Origin: Pseudomonas sp. UBA6562
GTDB taxonomy: Bacteria > Pseudomonadota > Gammaproteobacteria > Pseudomonadales > Pseudomonadaceae
Direction of reading: 5' to 3'
DNA: 64,000 nt
Assembly: GCF_002434265.1 (NCBI RefSeq)
Contig: NZ_DJJS01000008.1
Location: 683,102 to 747,101, forward strand
Shown here: piece by piece, positions 53,538 to 62,074 of the stretch
How positions within the stretch are numbered: position 1 is the first letter of the stretch
Layout of the letters: every line of letters begins with the position of its first letter
Program-made: the position numbers and the translations under genes
Notes under the pieces: model-generated
Database searches by the model: none
What the model saw: only the letters and a program-made list of their open reading frames with translations
What the model was told of the DNA's origin: nothing

Positions 53538-55157
53538 ATGCCCCCACTGCACCGCCTGTTCGCCCTCGGCGCCCTGACGCTGAGCCTCACCGCCTGCTCG
53601 CCGGGCGACGACAGCGCCACCCGCAACACCCTGAACATCGCGTTCTGGGGCGACAACACCACCCTGGTCAGCTTCGACCCGTTCCAGGTCTACTGGCTCG
53701 AACACCGCGTGCTGTTGCGCAACGTCGCCGAATCGCTCACCGACCAAGACCCGCAGACCGGTCGCATCATCCCGTGGCTGGCGCGCAGCTGGGAGGTCAG
53801 CGACGACGCCCTGAGCTACACCTTCCACCTGCGCCAGGACGTCACCTTCAGCAACGGCGAGCGCTTCGACGCCCAGGCCGTGAAGACCGCCTTCGACAGC
53901 GACAAGGCCTTTGCCCGTGAGTTGCCGGCCACCTTCGGCGCCACCTACCTGGCCGGCTACGACCACAGCGAGGTGCTCGACGACTTCACCGTCAAACTGG
54001 TGCTGTCGCAGCCCAACGCGGGCTTTCTGCAAGCGACCTCCACCACCAACCTGGCGATCCTTGCGCCCGCGTCCTACCGGCTCAGCGCCCAACAGCGCTC
54101 CCAGGGCCAGATCATCGGCACCGGGCCGTTCACCCTCGAGCACTACACCCCGGAAGTCGGCGCACGTCTGGTCAAGCGCGCCGACTACGCCTGGGCCTCG
54201 GCCAACGTACGCAACCAGGGCGCAGCCCATCTGGATGCCGTGGAGGTGCGCTACATCCCGGAAGAAAGCGTGCGCAACGGTCTGTTCCTACAGGGCAAGG
54301 TCGATATCCTCTGGCCTCGCCAGCCATTCTCCGAGGTCGACCAGCAGCTGTTCCAGTCCAAGGGCGCCAGCATCCAGAGCCGTTCGTTGCCGGGCCCAGC
54401 CTTGAACCTCTACCCCAACACGCGCAACGACCGCCTGCTGGCCGACCGTCAGGTACGCCTGGCCCTGCAGAAGGCCATCGACCGCACCAGCTACGCGCAC
54501 ACCGTCTACAACAAGCAATTTCCGGTGGTGAGCGGCGTGTATGACGTCACCACGCCGTTCTTCAAGCCCCAGGCCGACAAGCTCGCCTACGATCCGCAGG
54601 CGGCCGGGCGTCTGCTGGACGCCGCAGGCTGGCACCAAGGCGAGGACGGCTACCGGCACAAGGACGGCAAGCGCCTGACCTTGCGCTACAACCTCACCCC
54701 CGCCGAAAGCGCCGGCGATGTGTTGGTGCAGGACCAACTGCGCAAGGTCGGCATCGACCTCAAGCTCAACGTGCTGACCCGCGCCGAGTGGGTCGCCGGC
54801 AACGCGTCGGGCAACTACGACCTCACCTCCACCTACATGACCCGCGCCGACCCGATCATCCTGCAGACCATCCTCGACCCGCGCGCGGCCAACAGCGCGA
54901 CCATGGCCACCAACGCCTACGAACCCGCCACCCTCGAGCAGGCGCAGGCGCTGTTCGACCAGGGCCTGCGTGCCACCGCATATCCGCAACGGGCGCAGGC
55001 CTACGGACGGTTGCAGGACTTGCTGGTCGACCAAGCGGCGGCCTTCCCGCTGTACGAACGGGTCTGGCAGGCGGCCACTGCGCCACGGGTCAAAGACTTC
55101 CGCTGGACCGCCGAAGGCTTCGCGCTGCTCAGCGACATCCAGGTCGGCCAGCCATGA
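53538..55157 (+). CDS. Dipeptide/nickel-type ABC transporter binding lipoprotein
   Basis: A 539-residue family 5 binding protein. The signal peptide ends in the lipobox L-T-A-C, with the lipidated Cys at residue 20. The mature protein shows the large two-lobe pattern with T-D-Q-D-P-Q-T-G-R-I-I-P-W-L-A near 55-80 and Y-T-F-H-L-R-Q-D-V-T-F near 95. It overlaps the permease gene by four bases. Family 5 receptors take peptides, but also glutathione and other S-containing ligands, which suits the context. Confidence 0.87.
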   Translation: MPPLHRLFALGALTLSLTACSPGDDSATRNTLNIAFWGDNTTLVSFDPFQVYWLEHRVLLRNVAESLTDQDPQTGRIIPWLARSWEVSDDALSYTFHLRQDVTFSNGERFDAQAVKTAFDSDKAFARELPATFGATYLAGYDHSEVLDDFTVKLVLSQPNAGFLQATSTTNLAILAPASYRLSAQQRSQGQIIGTGPFTLEHYTPEVGARLVKRADYAWASANVRNQGAAHLDAVEVRYIPEESVRNGLFLQGKVDILWPRQPFSEVDQQLFQSKGASIQSRSLPGPALNLYPNTRNDRLLADRQVRLALQKAIDRTSYAHTVYNKQFPVVSGVYDVTTPFFKPQADKLAYDPQAAGRLLDAAGWHQGEDGYRHKDGKRLTLRYNLTPAESAGDVLVQDQLRKVGIDLKLNVLTRAEWVAGNASGNYDLTSTYMTRADPIILQTILDPRAANSATMATNAYEPATLEQAQALFDQGLRATAYPQRAQAYGRLQDLLVDQAAAFPLYERVWQAATAPRVKDFRWTAEGFALLSDIQVGQP

Positions 55158-56104
55158 CGCGCTACCTGATCGGCCGCATCGGCCAGGCCCTGTTGGTGTT
55201 GTGGGGCGCCTATACCCTGACCTATCTGATCCTCTATCTACTGCCGGGCGACACATTGTCGATCATGCTCAGCGCCTCGGGGATGGAAGCCGACGGCCTG
55301 TCGCCGGAGGACCTGGCCAAGGCCCGCGCCTACTACGGGTTGGACAAGGGCCTGGTGGGGCAATACCTCGATCTGCTTGGCCACGCCCTGCATGGCGATC
55401 TGGGCCAGTCGCTGTCGCTTGGACGGCCGGTCACGGCGCTGCTGGCCGAGCGTCTGCCGCAGACGCTGGCGTTGGCCGGCAGCGCCATCCTGCTGTCGCT
55501 GGTGGCCGGCATCGGCCTTGCGTACGTGACGGCCTACATCCAATGGCGGCCGCTCAAGACCGCGCTGGCGCGCCTGCCCTCGCTGGGCTTCTCGGTGCCG
55601 GTGTTCTGGATGGGGCTGCTGCTGATCCAGGTGTTCGCCTTCGCCCTGGGCTGGTTACCAGCCACCGGCAGCCAGGGCTTGGAAAGCCTGGTACTGCCAG
55701 CCATCACCCTGGCGATTCCCAGTGCGGCGGTGTATGCGCAGGTGCTGCAACGGGGCTTTCAGGGGGTGTGGCAGGAGCCGTACATCACCACGGCCTTCGC
55801 CAAGGGCCTGAGCCGCGCCCAGGTGCAGGCCCGGCACGGTTTGCGCAACGCGGCCCTGCCGCTGCTGACCCTGGTCGGCATGCAGGTGGGCAATACGGTG
55901 TCCGGCGCGGTGCTGGTGGAGACCATCTTTTCCCGTAACGGCGTCGGGCGGCTGGCCCAGGAAGCGGTGCTGCGCCAGGACATTCCCGTGGTGCTGGCGA
56001 TCGTCGCGGTGTCGGCGGCGGCGTTCGTGGCGGTCAATCTGCTGGTCGACTTGCTGTATCCCTATCTGGACCCACGCATCACCCATCAGGCGAGGGTGAG
56101 CTGA
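55154..56104 (+). CDS. DppB-like ABC permease
   Basis: This 316-residue membrane protein has six helices and the DppB/OppB pattern: R-Y-L-I-G-R-I at the N-terminus, LPGDT near 32, and the EAA loop T-A-F-A-K-G-L-S-R-A-Q-V near 215, ending with E-T-I-F-S-R-N-G-V-G-R. It pairs with the DppC-like permease gene that begins 109 bases downstream. The gap between them is odd (see the small frame at 56106). Confidence 0.9.
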   Translation: MTRYLIGRIGQALLVLWGAYTLTYLILYLLPGDTLSIMLSASGMEADGLSPEDLAKARAYYGLDKGLVGQYLDLLGHALHGDLGQSLSLGRPVTALLAERLPQTLALAGSAILLSLVAGIGLAYVTAYIQWRPLKTALARLPSLGFSVPVFWMGLLLIQVFAFALGWLPATGSQGLESLVLPAITLAIPSAAVYAQVLQRGFQGVWQEPYITTAFAKGLSRAQVQARHGLRNAALPLLTLVGMQVGNTVSGAVLVETIFSRNGVGRLAQEAVLRQDIPVVLAIVAVSAAAFVAVNLLVDLLYPYLDPRITHQARVS

Positions 56105-56105
56105 C

Positions 56106-56216
56106 ATGAACGGCGACCTCGTCCGTTTGGACAGCCATTGCGGCACACCAATGTTCCAACCCCCGACCGATGGGGACTCATCGCCCCACTCCATGCGTGC
56201 AGGTGAACTGACATGA
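56106..56216 (+). CDS. Possible small protein (36 aa) between the two permease genes
   Basis: ATG 56106 begins one base after the permease stop and runs 36 codons to a TGA that overlaps the next gene's ATG (ATGA). It has the same GGTGA(G/A)CTGACATGA start context as that gene. The product (MNGDLVRLDSHCGTPMFQPP, then a polar tail) has no recognisable fold. It may be a chance frame in an inserted segment. Confidence 0.3.
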   Translation: MNGDLVRLDSHCGTPMFQPPTDGDSSPHSMRAGELT

Positions 56217-57109
56217 GCCTCGATCTTCCCCTGACTCCGCCTATGCCTGGCGTGGCTCCGTCCCTCTGGAAACGACGCTCGCGCTGGCAGCGCATACGCC
56301 AAGCCTGGGTGCCCCTGCTGCGTCGGCCAGGTTTCAGTCTGGCCTTGCTGGTCGTCGTGTTCGCCCTGCTTTGCGCGCTGGCGCCGCAGGCATTGAGCGG
56401 CTTCGATCCCTATGCCACTTCCCCGCTCGACAAACTCAGCGCGCCCAGTGCCGCGCACTGGTTCGGCACCGACGAGTTGGGCCGCGACCTCTATACCCGT
56501 GTGGTGTACGGCGCACGGCTGTCGGTGCTGGCGGCATCGCTGGCGGTGGCCATCGCCCTGCTCGGTGGGCTCGGTATCGGCGTGCTGGCCGGGTTTGCCG
56601 GCGGCCGGATCGATGCCGCGCTGATGCGCCTGGTCGATGTGCTGCTGGCCTTGCCCAGCCTGCTGCTGGCGCTGGCGATCGTCACCGCCATCGGCTTCGG
56701 CACGGTGCCGGTCGCAGTCGCGGTGGGGGTCGGCATCATTCCGGGCTTTGCCCGCACCACGCGCGCCGAGGTGCTGCGCATCAAGACCCTGCCCTACGTC
56801 GAGGCCGCGCGCCTGGGCGGTGCCAGTTGGACGCGCACGCTGTTGCGCCATGTGCTGCCCAATGCCTGGGGGCCGGTGGCGGTGCTCGCCACGCTGGATT
56901 TCGGCGCCGCCATTCTGGCCACTGCCGGCCTGAGTTTCCTGGGTTTCGGCGCGGCGCCACCGGCAGCGGAATGGGGCACCTTGATCGCCAACGGTCGCCA
57001 CTTCCTCATCACTGCCCCTTGGGTGTCGCTGCTGCCGGGGTCGTTCGTGGTGGCGGTAGTGTTCAGCCTCAATCACCTGGCGCGCAGCGCCGAGGAACAT
57101 GCCCGATGA
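56213..57109 (+). CDS. DppC-like ABC permease
   Basis: This 298-residue permease has the usual N-terminal cytoplasmic tail, one helix near 40-60, then a periplasmic segment with G-T-D-E-L-G-R-D near 85 and five more helices. The EAA motif lies in P-Y-V-E-A-A-R-L-G-G-A-S near 195. It begins at ATG 56213 behind AGGTGA and overlaps the ATPase gene by four bases. Confidence 0.9.
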   Translation: MSLDLPLTPPMPGVAPSLWKRRSRWQRIRQAWVPLLRRPGFSLALLVVVFALLCALAPQALSGFDPYATSPLDKLSAPSAAHWFGTDELGRDLYTRVVYGARLSVLAASLAVAIALLGGLGIGVLAGFAGGRIDAALMRLVDVLLALPSLLLALAIVTAIGFGTVPVAVAVGVGIIPGFARTTRAEVLRIKTLPYVEAARLGGASWTRTLLRHVLPNAWGPVAVLATLDFGAAILATAGLSFLGFGAAPPAAEWGTLIANGRHFLITAPWVSLLPGSFVVAVVFSLNHLARSAEEHAR

Positions 57110-58725
57110 CTTCATCCCCTCTGGTCGAAGTGCGCGACCTCAGCATCAGCTACGCCTTCGCCGGGCAGCGCCACCAGGCGCTGCGACAGTTGTCGTTCAG
57201 CCTGGCCCAAGGCGAAACCCTGGCCATCGTCGGCGAGTCCGGCTCGGGCAAGTCGACCCTGGCCAACGCCCTGCTCGGCTTGCTGCCTGGCAACGCCCGT
57301 ATCGAACGGGGCGAGCTGTGGATCGACGGCGTCGAAGTGGGCCGCGCCACCGAGCGCACCCGGCGCCAGCTGCGCGGGCGTACCGTGGGCCTGGTGCCGC
57401 AAGACCCGATGGTCAGCCTCAACCCGACCCAACGCATCGGCCGGCAGATCGCCGAAGCCTTGCCCGCCAGGGCTGGCCGCCAAGCGGCGGACGTGGACAG
57501 TGCCGTGTTGACGCTACTGGATGAGGTGGGCCTGGACGACCCTGTGCTGAGGGCCCGCCAGTACCCGCACGAACTGTCCGGTGGCATGCGCCAGCGTGTG
57601 CTGATCGCCATCGCCCTGGCCGGCGAGCCGCGCCTGATTATCGCCGACGAGCCCACCAGCGCCCTGGACGTGACGGTCCAGCGGCAGATCCTCGACCATC
57701 TGCAGCGTCAGGTGGCCGAACGCGGCATTTCGCTGCTGATCATCACCCACGACCTGGGCATGGCCTGCGACCGAGCCGATCGGCTGCTGGTCATGAAGCA
57801 GGGCGAGTTGGTCGAGCAGGCCTCGCCCCGGCAAGTGCTGTGGGGTTCGGCGCAGCCCTACACCCATCAGCTGCTCGACGCGGCGCCCGCCTTCGTGCCA
57901 CGGCACAGGCCCCCAGGGCCGGCAGGAGACGTGCCCTTGCTGCGCCTGAGCGGCGTCGGCAAACGCTTCGCGCTGCCCGGGCGCCAGCAGCCTTTCACCG
58001 CGTTGCAGGATCTGCACCTGGAGGTGTACGCCGGTCAGACCCTGGCCATCGTCGGCGAATCCGGTTCCGGCAAAAGCACCGCGTTGCGCATCGCCTTGGG
58101 CCTGGAACGCCCCAGCCAGGGCAGCGTCGAGATCGAGGGTGAGGCGGTCGGCGATTACACGTGGCGACAGTTCCGGCCGCTGCGTCGGCGCGTGCAACTG
58201 GTCCAGCAGAACCCCTTCGCGGCGCTCGACCCACGCTTCACCGTGTTCGACTGCATCGTCGAACCGCTGGTGTCGTTCGGGCTGCTGAAAGGCCGGGCGC
58301 TGGAACGACGGGCACGCGCGTTGCTCGAGCAGGTGCAGCTGCCGGTGGAGTTTCTCGACCGTTTGCCGCGGGAGCTGTCCGGCGGGCAGCGCCAGCGTGT
58401 GGCGATCGCCCGCGCCTTGGCGTTGGAGCCTGCGTTGCTGCTACTGGACGAGCCGGTGAGCGCGCTGGACGTCTCGGTGCAGGCGCAGATTCTGGCGTTG
58501 CTGGAAAGGCTGCAACGCGAGCTGGGGATCGCCTACGTGCTGGTGTCCCATGATCTGGCCGTGGTGGCGAGCATGGCCGATCAGGTGGTGGTGCTGCGCC
58601 GAGGCAAGGTGGTCGAGCAAGGGCCGGCTATGCAGGTATTCGGGCAACCGCGCGGCGAGTACACGCGCGAACTGATCGCGGCCATTCCGGGGCATTCACG
58701 GCATGTGCTGCCGGTGGCGGTATGA
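57106..58725 (+). CDS. Fused double ABC ATPase (DppD-DppF type)
   Basis: This 539-residue protein contains two complete nucleotide-binding domains. The first has Walker A GESGSGKST at 43-51 and signature LSGGMRQR near 157; the second has Walker A near 317-325 and signature LSGGQRQR near 423. Both have intact Walker B Asp/Glu. It corresponds to the fused DppDF/GsiA type and energises the two permeases. It ends the transporter operon. Confidence 0.92.
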   Translation: MTSSPLVEVRDLSISYAFAGQRHQALRQLSFSLAQGETLAIVGESGSGKSTLANALLGLLPGNARIERGELWIDGVEVGRATERTRRQLRGRTVGLVPQDPMVSLNPTQRIGRQIAEALPARAGRQAADVDSAVLTLLDEVGLDDPVLRARQYPHELSGGMRQRVLIAIALAGEPRLIIADEPTSALDVTVQRQILDHLQRQVAERGISLLIITHDLGMACDRADRLLVMKQGELVEQASPRQVLWGSAQPYTHQLLDAAPAFVPRHRPPGPAGDVPLLRLSGVGKRFALPGRQQPFTALQDLHLEVYAGQTLAIVGESGSGKSTALRIALGLERPSQGSVEIEGEAVGDYTWRQFRPLRRRVQLVQQNPFAALDPRFTVFDCIVEPLVSFGLLKGRALERRARALLEQVQLPVEFLDRLPRELSGGQRQRVAIARALALEPALLLLDEPVSALDVSVQAQILALLERLQRELGIAYVLVSHDLAVVASMADQVVVLRRGKVVEQGPAMQVFGQPRGEYTRELIAAIPGHSRHVLPVAV

Positions 58726-58810
58726 GCGCAGCCTGCACTGAAGGTTTGAAATGCGCGGATGGACCGAGACGTGTATTTATTCTATCTGCGCATTAAGTAA
58801 ATTTTTTATA

Positions 58811-58854
58811 TCAGCAAAACACATAATTAGCTTAGAACCACAAAGCCTTTCACA
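58811..58854 (+). promoter_or_regulatory. Shared promoter element, copy B
   Basis: The core ATAATTAGCTTAGAAC (58823-58838) repeats copy A at 50425-50440. It lies 174 bases before the ATG of the monooxygenase gene, in an A+T-rich stretch that follows the transporter operon. Confidence 0.7.
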
Positions 58855-59027
58855 ACACCCTCCGCACCACGTTAACGTCCCCTGCATGAGTCCGACCCCT
58901 CGCCCGGTGGAGGCCTTCCCTTGTGCCTTCCACCGGCGTGGACCTGCGGGTTCGACCTTCTCGCCTGCGCAGACTGCGCGGGCACGCCTCAGGAAGCCTC
59001 CAACGCATGCCTCCAGAGGAACCCCCC

Positions 59028-60362
59028 ATGAGCAAACGACAGATCCACCTTGGCGCCATGATCCACGGTGTCGGCCACGGTTGGGGCGAATGGCGTCATC
59101 CGGACGCCCTGGCCGATGCCAGCGTCAACTTCGGTTTCTACCAGCAGCAGGCGAAACTGGCCGAGGCCGCCCGCTTCGATTTCGCCTTCATCGCCGACAG
59201 CCTGCACATCCACGCCCGCTCCAGCCCGCACTACCTCAACCGCTTCGAACCGCTGACCCTGCTTTCAGCCCTGGCGGCCGTGACCAGCCGCATCGGCCTG
59301 GTGGCGACGGTCACGGTCAGCTACACCGAGCCCTTCCAGGTCGCGCGCCAGTTGGCCTCGCTCGATCTGATCAGCGGCGGGCGCGCCGGTTGGAACGTGG
59401 TCACCTCGTGGCTCTCGGGCACTGCCGACAATTTCAGCAAGGCCGAGCACCCGCCCCATGCCGTGCGCTACCGCATCGCGCGCGAGCACGTGAAAGTGGT
59501 CCAGGGTTTGTGGGATTCCTGGGAGGACGATGCCTTCACACGAGACAAACAAAGCGGCGAGTTCTTCGACCCGGCCAAGCTGCACACCCTCGGTCACCAG
59601 GGCGAGTTCTTCCAGGTCAAGGGCCCGCTGAACATCCAGCGCTCGCCCCAAGGCCAACCCTTGATCTTCCAGGCCGGCGTATCGGAAGACGGTCGCGAGT
59701 TCGCCGCACAGAATGCCGACGCGATCTTCCTCAACCCCGAATCCTTCAGCGAAGCCCGCGCCTACTACCGCGACCTCAAGCAGCGCGCCATGCGCCATGG
59801 GCGCAATCCGGACGAGCTGTTCATCCTGCCGGGCATCCGCCCGATCATCGGTCGCGACGAGGCCGAGGTGGAGCGGCGCTACCAGCAGGCTGTGGAGCTT
59901 GTCAGCATTGAGGACGCTCTGGTCGCCCTCGGCCGGCCGTTCAACGACTACGACTTCACCCAGCATGACCTGGACGCCCCCTTCCCCGATCTCGGTACGT
60001 TGGGCGAAAACAGCCACAAAGGCACTTCCGACTACCTCAAGCAGCTGGCCCGTGACGAAAATCTGACCCTGCGCGAACTAGCCCTACGCTTCTCGCGGCC
60101 CAAGCGCGACTTCACAGGCACGCCGGAACAGGTGGCCAACGCTTTGCAGGACTGGTTCGAAGACCGCGCCGCCGACGGTTTCATCATCAACTCGCTGCTG
60201 CCCGACGGGCTGCAATATTTCACCGAGCTGGTCGTGCCGCTGTTGCAGGCGCGCGGTCTGCTGCGCCGCGAATATCCGGGGGCTACGTTGCGCGACAGCT
60301 TTGGCTTGCAGATGCCGCAGAACCGCAATGCCCAGCCGCGCGTGGAGAGCGCGGTGGCTTGA
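59028..60362 (+). CDS. LLM-class flavin monooxygenase (NtaA/DszA type)
   Basis: This 444-residue protein starts at ATG 59028 behind AGAGGAA. It has the luciferase-like TIM-barrel of the NtaA/SnaA/DszA group: F-Y-Q-Q-Q-A-K-L-A-E near 35-45, F-I-A-D-S-L-H near 53-60, G-L-V-A-T-V-T-V-S near 89-97 and S-G-R-A-G-W-N-V-V-T-S near 117. DszA cleaves a C-S bond of a sulfone with FMNH2; NtaA oxidises nitrilotriacetate. The context of sulfur genes and a shared promoter element favours a DszA-like role. A separate flavin reductase is required and not found here. Confidence 0.85.
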   Translation: MSKRQIHLGAMIHGVGHGWGEWRHPDALADASVNFGFYQQQAKLAEAARFDFAFIADSLHIHARSSPHYLNRFEPLTLLSALAAVTSRIGLVATVTVSYTEPFQVARQLASLDLISGGRAGWNVVTSWLSGTADNFSKAEHPPHAVRYRIAREHVKVVQGLWDSWEDDAFTRDKQSGEFFDPAKLHTLGHQGEFFQVKGPLNIQRSPQGQPLIFQAGVSEDGREFAAQNADAIFLNPESFSEARAYYRDLKQRAMRHGRNPDELFILPGIRPIIGRDEAEVERRYQQAVELVSIEDALVALGRPFNDYDFTQHDLDAPFPDLGTLGENSHKGTSDYLKQLARDENLTLRELALRFSRPKRDFTGTPEQVANALQDWFEDRAADGFIINSLLPDGLQYFTELVVPLLQARGLLRREYPGATLRDSFGLQMPQNRNAQPRVESAVA

Positions 60363-60395
60363 AGTGTTGTGTCAGACGGCTCACTGGTCGTGCGT

Positions 60396-61286
60396 TCAGT
60401 AGCCAGGCGCGACTTTGGCCACCGCTGGCGTTTGATGGGTTTCCTGTAACCGGGCGAGTACGCAGAAGAACAGATCCATGCCCATGATGCCGGTGGCAAC
60501 AGTCGATAGCACGACCTGGCCGTCATTGTCCTTGATGACTACTTTTTCAGTCCAGGCACTGGTGTTGGCCTCGCGCAACAGGGCAATGGGGAAGCGACGA
60601 CCGTCCACTTCCAGATATTGCGGGGTGATGATCAGCGGCTTGGTTTTCACATCGAGGAAGTTGCCGGTGATGCGCTTGCCCCATACCTGTTGGGTGTCAG
60701 CATAGTTGAAGCGTACGGCGCCACCTTGATTGAGCGTATCGGCCATCGCTGGCATACGCTCCTCCACGTAGCGCTCGCGGACAACCTGAATGAATGCTTG
60801 CAGCTTGTGCAGGTGCGCATTCACGCGTCGGAACGGCTCGTTCGCGTTGCGGCGGTAAGCCAAATTGTTGATCAGCCCAGCGGTGAGCGTTTGACCCGAG
60901 GCGAACAGGTAGAGGTCGTCCATCTCCTTGAATGCGACGAATTCGTCGTTACTGGACGTCATCTGGCGAATGCCTTTTTCATAGACCTCGTAACGCGCAT
61001 TACGCAGCTTTTTCTGCCAGAAGATTACGGCGACCAGACACAAAGCCACGAATACCAGGAAAGCCATGGTGTACGTGAACATCTCTGGCGGACCGTTGAA
61101 GGTTGTGGTCGGGCCATTAGCAGGTGCCGGATCGCCAGGAAACCTGACCGTAGTTCTCAGGTAGCCCAGGAAACCAGCAATGCCCAACATAAAGATGGCA
61201 AGCACACCGGCGAAAATCTGCAAGGCTTTGCCGTAACCGTATTTGCCAATCAGGTTACCCGTGGCGGGCGATGCTGCTTCATGCAT
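60396..61286 (-). CDS. Two-helix membrane protein of unknown function
   Basis: This 296-residue protein has two transmembrane helices (about 21-43 and 70-90) and a C-terminal soluble domain on the cytosolic side. The soluble part starts with E-V-Y-E-K-G-I-R, a beta-rich segment, and ends in a helix. The second helix is followed by basic residues. I do not recognise the family with confidence. It is convergent with the monooxygenase gene, with only 33 bases between stops. Confidence 0.65.
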   Translation of the reverse strand: MHEAASPATGNLIGKYGYGKALQIFAGVLAIFMLGIAGFLGYLRTTVRFPGDPAPANGPTTTFNGPPEMFTYTMAFLVFVALCLVAVIFWQKKLRNARYEVYEKGIRQMTSSNDEFVAFKEMDDLYLFASGQTLTAGLINNLAYRRNANEPFRRVNAHLHKLQAFIQVVRERYVEERMPAMADTLNQGGAVRFNYADTQQVWGKRITGNFLDVKTKPLIITPQYLEVDGRRFPIALLREANTSAWTEKVVIKDNDGQVVLSTVATGIMGMDLFFCVLARLQETHQTPAVAKVAPGY

Positions 61287-61420
61287 GATTGAGGCTCCTG
61301 GAAACGTCCCGAATAGAATGCTTGCAGTGTAACGACTGAATCCAGAGGGGGAGGTTCATTGCAAACAGCAGACGTGTAGTGGGCTTGGCGAAGCCTGTCA
61401 CCACAAGAGAGGCATGCGCC

Positions 61421-61975
61421 TCAATGACGCATCTGTTGCTGGTAACGATACAGGGCGCGGGCAGCAGCGGTAACGACCGGTATGCAGGCCTCTACGTCTT
61501 CTTCGCTCATCGCATCGAGCAATTCGAAGTTATCCTCCAGCCCATGCAAGGAAATGGCGTCGAGTTGCTTCTGTTGCTCGGCCGGCAGATCCGACCACTG
61601 CGCCACTTGTGTGCCACGCATGTAACCGAAGCACCATTCCTCAAGAATCACTACCGGGCCTTGTTCGGTTTCATTGACTTCGAAGAGAGGTTGGAAGTGT
61701 TCCAGATCGTTCGCCAACGACTCGGCGACCTGATCGGCGTAGCGCAACATCAGCGCCGTGTAGGCTTCTTCGTGGGCAGGTTTCTTGAACTGGGGTACCT
61801 TGCCACCGGCGACAGTCGGCAGCCAGTGTTCGGGCGTCACGACCGTAGGCGAACTGGCGAGCGCAGTGAAGAAACCATTGAGTTCGGCCAGGTTGAGCAC
61901 CGAATAATCGTTGCCGTAGGTGATCAACAGATCATCCAGGCGGTGCAGTTCTTTTTCGCTGAGGGGAGGAAGCAT
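61421..61975 (-). CDS. UPF0149 (YecA/YgfB-like) family protein
   Basis: The start at ATG 61975 gives 184 residues. It is an all-helical protein with the UPF0149 pattern: L-N-G-F-F-T-A-L near 35-42, the W-L-P-x-V segment near 52, and E-W-C-F-G-Y-M-R-G near 115. The C-terminal SEC-C zinc motif found in some relatives is absent. The function of the family is unclear. Confidence 0.8.
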   Translation of the reverse strand: MLPPLSEKELHRLDDLLITYGNDYSVLNLAELNGFFTALASSPTVVTPEHWLPTVAGGKVPQFKKPAHEEAYTALMLRYADQVAESLANDLEHFQPLFEVNETEQGPVVILEEWCFGYMRGTQVAQWSDLPAEQQKQLDAISLHGLEDNFELLDAMSEEDVEACIPVVTAAARALYRYQQQMRH

Positions 61976-62044
61976 GGGCAGGTCCTGAAACGCAAAGGAG
62001 CTGCACCTTAGCATGGCCCCGCGGCCAGGGCGCGGAGCAGGACC

Positions 62045-62062
62045 CGCTTTCGGCTGAAAGCG
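62045..62062. terminator. Hairpin after the acetolactate-synthase-like gene
   Basis: CGCTTTC-GGCT-GAAAGCG is a perfect 7-bp stem with a 4-base loop, 13 bases after the stop of the minus-strand gene. There is no T-run, so termination efficiency is uncertain. Confidence 0.5.
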
Positions 62063-62074
62063 AGCCCTTGGGGC

